The position numbers were made by a program, and so were the translations under genes. A stretch of DNA of 64,000 nucleotides from Roseivirga pacifica (GTDB lineage: Bacteria; Bacteroidota; Bacteroidia; Cytophagales; Cyclobacteriaceae): contig NZ_FOIR01000001.1 of the NCBI RefSeq assembly GCF_900111145.1, positions 69,501-133,500 of the forward strand, in the 5' to 3' direction. Of this stretch, positions 62,744 through 64,000 are shown piece after piece. Every line of letters starts with the position of its first letter. Position 1 is the first letter of the stretch. The notes beneath the pieces were generated by a model, which searched no databases, was not told where the DNA came from, and saw only the letters and a program-made list of their open reading frames with translations.

Positions 62744-63452
62744 TTTTCTTTCCTACCCCTATTGGTATTCCCACATTCACATATAGGGCACTATTGTACT
62801 GCGGGTCGCCAGGGTTTCCCTTCAGAATATCCACAAAACCTCTATAATACTTTAACTCTAGATTCATGCCATTACCACCTCTTAAGCGATAGCCCACACC
62901 ACCAGAGAACCCAGCATCTATGGTTTTATAATCCTCCTTAATATTATTTGTATAAAGTAAATCTCCATCAGCCCCATCGGCAGAAAATTCATCGAACGCT
63001 TTGCTCAAAAGGCCCAACTGTAGTCCTCCCATGGCAAAAAAACCCTTAGGAAACCTATACTTGATCATGGCCGGAACATTGAAGTACCTAATTTTTCTAG
63101 TCACTTCTCCGTTCTGCAACAAACCATCCAAATCTGTATCTCCCGTGGGATAAACATCCAAGCCATCGGCACCCATTGGCGACTTCACTATTACTCCAGT
63201 GGCCAACCACCAACGGTCGTCACCTTTAAGCATAAAGTCGAAGTAAAAGCCTAAGTTGAAGCCCAACTTACCTTCGCTTGGCTCCAAACCGCTAATTCGG
63301 CTATTTACCAAGCCTCCTTCAAGCCCGAATTCTATTTTTTCCGAATTGAGTTTATCACCAAATATGAGCGAAATAAGGATCTGCCCATTCGCCTTAGGTA
63401 AACCGGCAAGTGAAATGAAACAGATAAATACAGTTGTCCTAAGGCACTTCAA
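62730..63452 (-). CDS. Porin-family outer-membrane beta-barrel protein
   Basis: 240 residues with signal peptide (KCLRTTVFICFISLAGLPKANGQ) and a small barrel of the OmpA-like/PorT-like porin family: FGLEGGLVNSRISG, KLGFNLGFYFDFML, FNVPAMIKYRFP, GGVGYRLRGGNGMNLELKYYRG. The only start is TTG at 63452, since a stop lies four codons upstream and no ATG occurs before the signal peptide. It forms an overlapping pair with the barrel gene downstream. Ligand and role unknown. Confidence 0.75.
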   Translation of the reverse strand: MKCLRTTVFICFISLAGLPKANGQILISLIFGDKLNSEKIEFGLEGGLVNSRISGLEPSEGKLGFNLGFYFDFMLKGDDRWWLATGVIVKSPMGADGLDVYPTGDTDLDGLLQNGEVTRKIRYFNVPAMIKYRFPKGFFAMGGLQLGLLSKAFDEFSADGADGDLLYTNNIKEDYKTIDAGFSGGVGYRLRGGNGMNLELKYYRGFVDILKGNPGDPQYNSALYVNVGIPIGVGKKNEAN

Positions 63453-63502
63453 GTGAATACTTTAACAAGGAAAAGATACAACAAAAACACTTAAACCCTA
63501 CA

Positions 63503-64000
63503 CTAGCCTGCAGTAGGAAATAATAGCACAAAAACAGCTCTAACCCCCCAAGCAGAAGTATTGCCATTACCATACGGGATTCTTGGCCCCAGAGCTACCT
63601 GGCACATTTGCTTGCCGAGGGTCACCACTTTAGACCCTACAATGTTTAGTGATCCGTTAGTCGAGTCAGTCTTCCAGTTTTGGGTAAGCTCAGAATTAAC
63701 CGCAATGGCGTAGCCACCAGCAAAGTTTCGGGCAACAAAAGGTTGCAGAAAACTGCTGCTTACATCAGCCCTATCTTCAGCCCCAGCAACAGACCATACG
63801 TGGTTTACAAGTGTTCCTATTGTGAGCGTTCCTGCCTGCTTAAGAAAAACAGCTGTTGGCCCCATCCCAAATTTTTTCGTTCCTAAAGCATCATCGGTTG
63901 CCGTAGGCACCAGCAATGCTGGGCCTGCCCCCCAAACCAACCCTCCTTTTGTAGGTGCTTTAGGAGAAAAGAAACCACTCAGCACGGCATCGCCAAGACC
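63503..64000 (-). CDS. Transporter of the 'neuromedin U'/MetA-pathway outer-membrane family (5' part missing)
   Basis: 166 C-terminal residues are visible; the frame is open to the window edge. The sequence GLGDAVLSGFFSP, WGAGPALLVPTATDDALG, FGMGPTAVFLKQAGTLTIGTLVNHVWS and a final LGPRIPYGNGNTSAWGVRAV fits the outer-membrane transporter family often annotated, misleadingly, as neuromedin U. It is a predicted barrel porin. Substrate unknown. It ends 50 bp after the porin-like gene start region on the same strand. Confidence 0.75.
   Translation of the reverse strand, partial: GLGDAVLSGFFSPKAPTKGGLVWGAGPALLVPTATDDALGTKKFGMGPTAVFLKQAGTLTIGTLVNHVWSVAGAEDRADVSSSFLQPFVARNFAGGYAIAVNSELTQNWKTDSTNGSLNIVGSKVVTLGKQMCQVALGPRIPYGNGNTSAWGVRAVFVLLFPTAG

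Overview
The window looks like a chromosomal segment of a Bacteroidota bacterium, most likely a marine Cytophagales member (Roseivirga/Fulvivirga-like; this is an inference from gene content, not a database match). Evidence: two SusC/SusD pairs, three further TonB-dependent receptors, many N-terminal carboxypeptidase-regulatory-like domains, DUF families typical of the phylum (DUF4924, DUF5916, DUF4136, DUF6660, 6-bladed propeller lipoproteins), almost no Shine-Dalgarno sequences, and promoters of the Bacteroidota type (TTTG, about 19 nt, TAnnTTTG). No phage, plasmid, CRISPR array or complete insertion sequence was seen.

Layout. 1-5710: housekeeping genes (clpC cut by the window edge, a WbqC-like gene, a YrdC/Sua5-type gene, then divergently mltG, a YbgC-type thioesterase and a YihY membrane protein). 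5725-6283: a strong promoter, tRNA-Ser(TGA), tRNA-Glu(TTC) and a 149-bp unit in tandem that re-duplicates the tRNA-Glu 3' tip plus its terminator. 6349-15339: DUF72, a 5'-nucleotidase lipoprotein, a Cys-rich DUF6660 protein with a TonB receptor, an alpha/beta hydrolase, a LytS/LytTR-type two-component pair and DinB. 15401-17539: a solitary REP-associated transposase (RAYT) with two intact REP-like double hairpins on one side and a decayed third copy on the other, enclosing a Gfo/Idh/MocA oxidoreductase. 17587-22124: lactonase, threonine aldolase and glycerophosphodiesterase in one operon, a MarR regulator with a 24-bp palindromic operator, and two small membrane proteins. 22284-25112: a His-rich protein and a TonB receptor, probably for metal uptake. 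25375-30089: first SusD/SusC pair. 30390-35600: lepA, folD, queE and an OmpA/TPR/WD40 protein. 35738-45018: propeller lipoprotein, DUF4924, amidohydrolase, methyltransferase, DUF5916 barrel, ACP phosphodiesterase (probable ATT start), PH-like protein, FluC and M42 peptidase. 45074-50236: the most interesting locus. 50628-58740: TonB receptor, an unknown membrane protein and the second SusD/SusC pair. 59014-64000: PlsC acyltransferase, a TPR lipoprotein, DUF4136 and three outer-membrane barrel-like proteins, the last cut by the window edge.

The best candidate for an undescribed system is 45074-50236 (minus strand). It encodes a 968-residue outer-membrane protein (periplasmic Ig-like domains, long beta-barrel, two C-terminal beta domains), a 277-residue two-domain PapD-like chaperone, and two paralogous secreted proteins with the same C-terminal strand ending in TLAEDL. 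This is the organisation of a chaperone-usher fibre system, which is unexpected in a phylum whose known pili are the lipoprotein-based type V pili. The upstream paralog has its own promoter, highly biased codon use and a terminator after it, as expected of a major subunit; the downstream paralog lacks these and could be a minor or tip subunit.

Other points of note are a set of genes whose -7 promoter box lies exactly four bases before the ATG, implying leaderless mRNAs, and several genes that can only start at TTG, GTG or possibly ATT.
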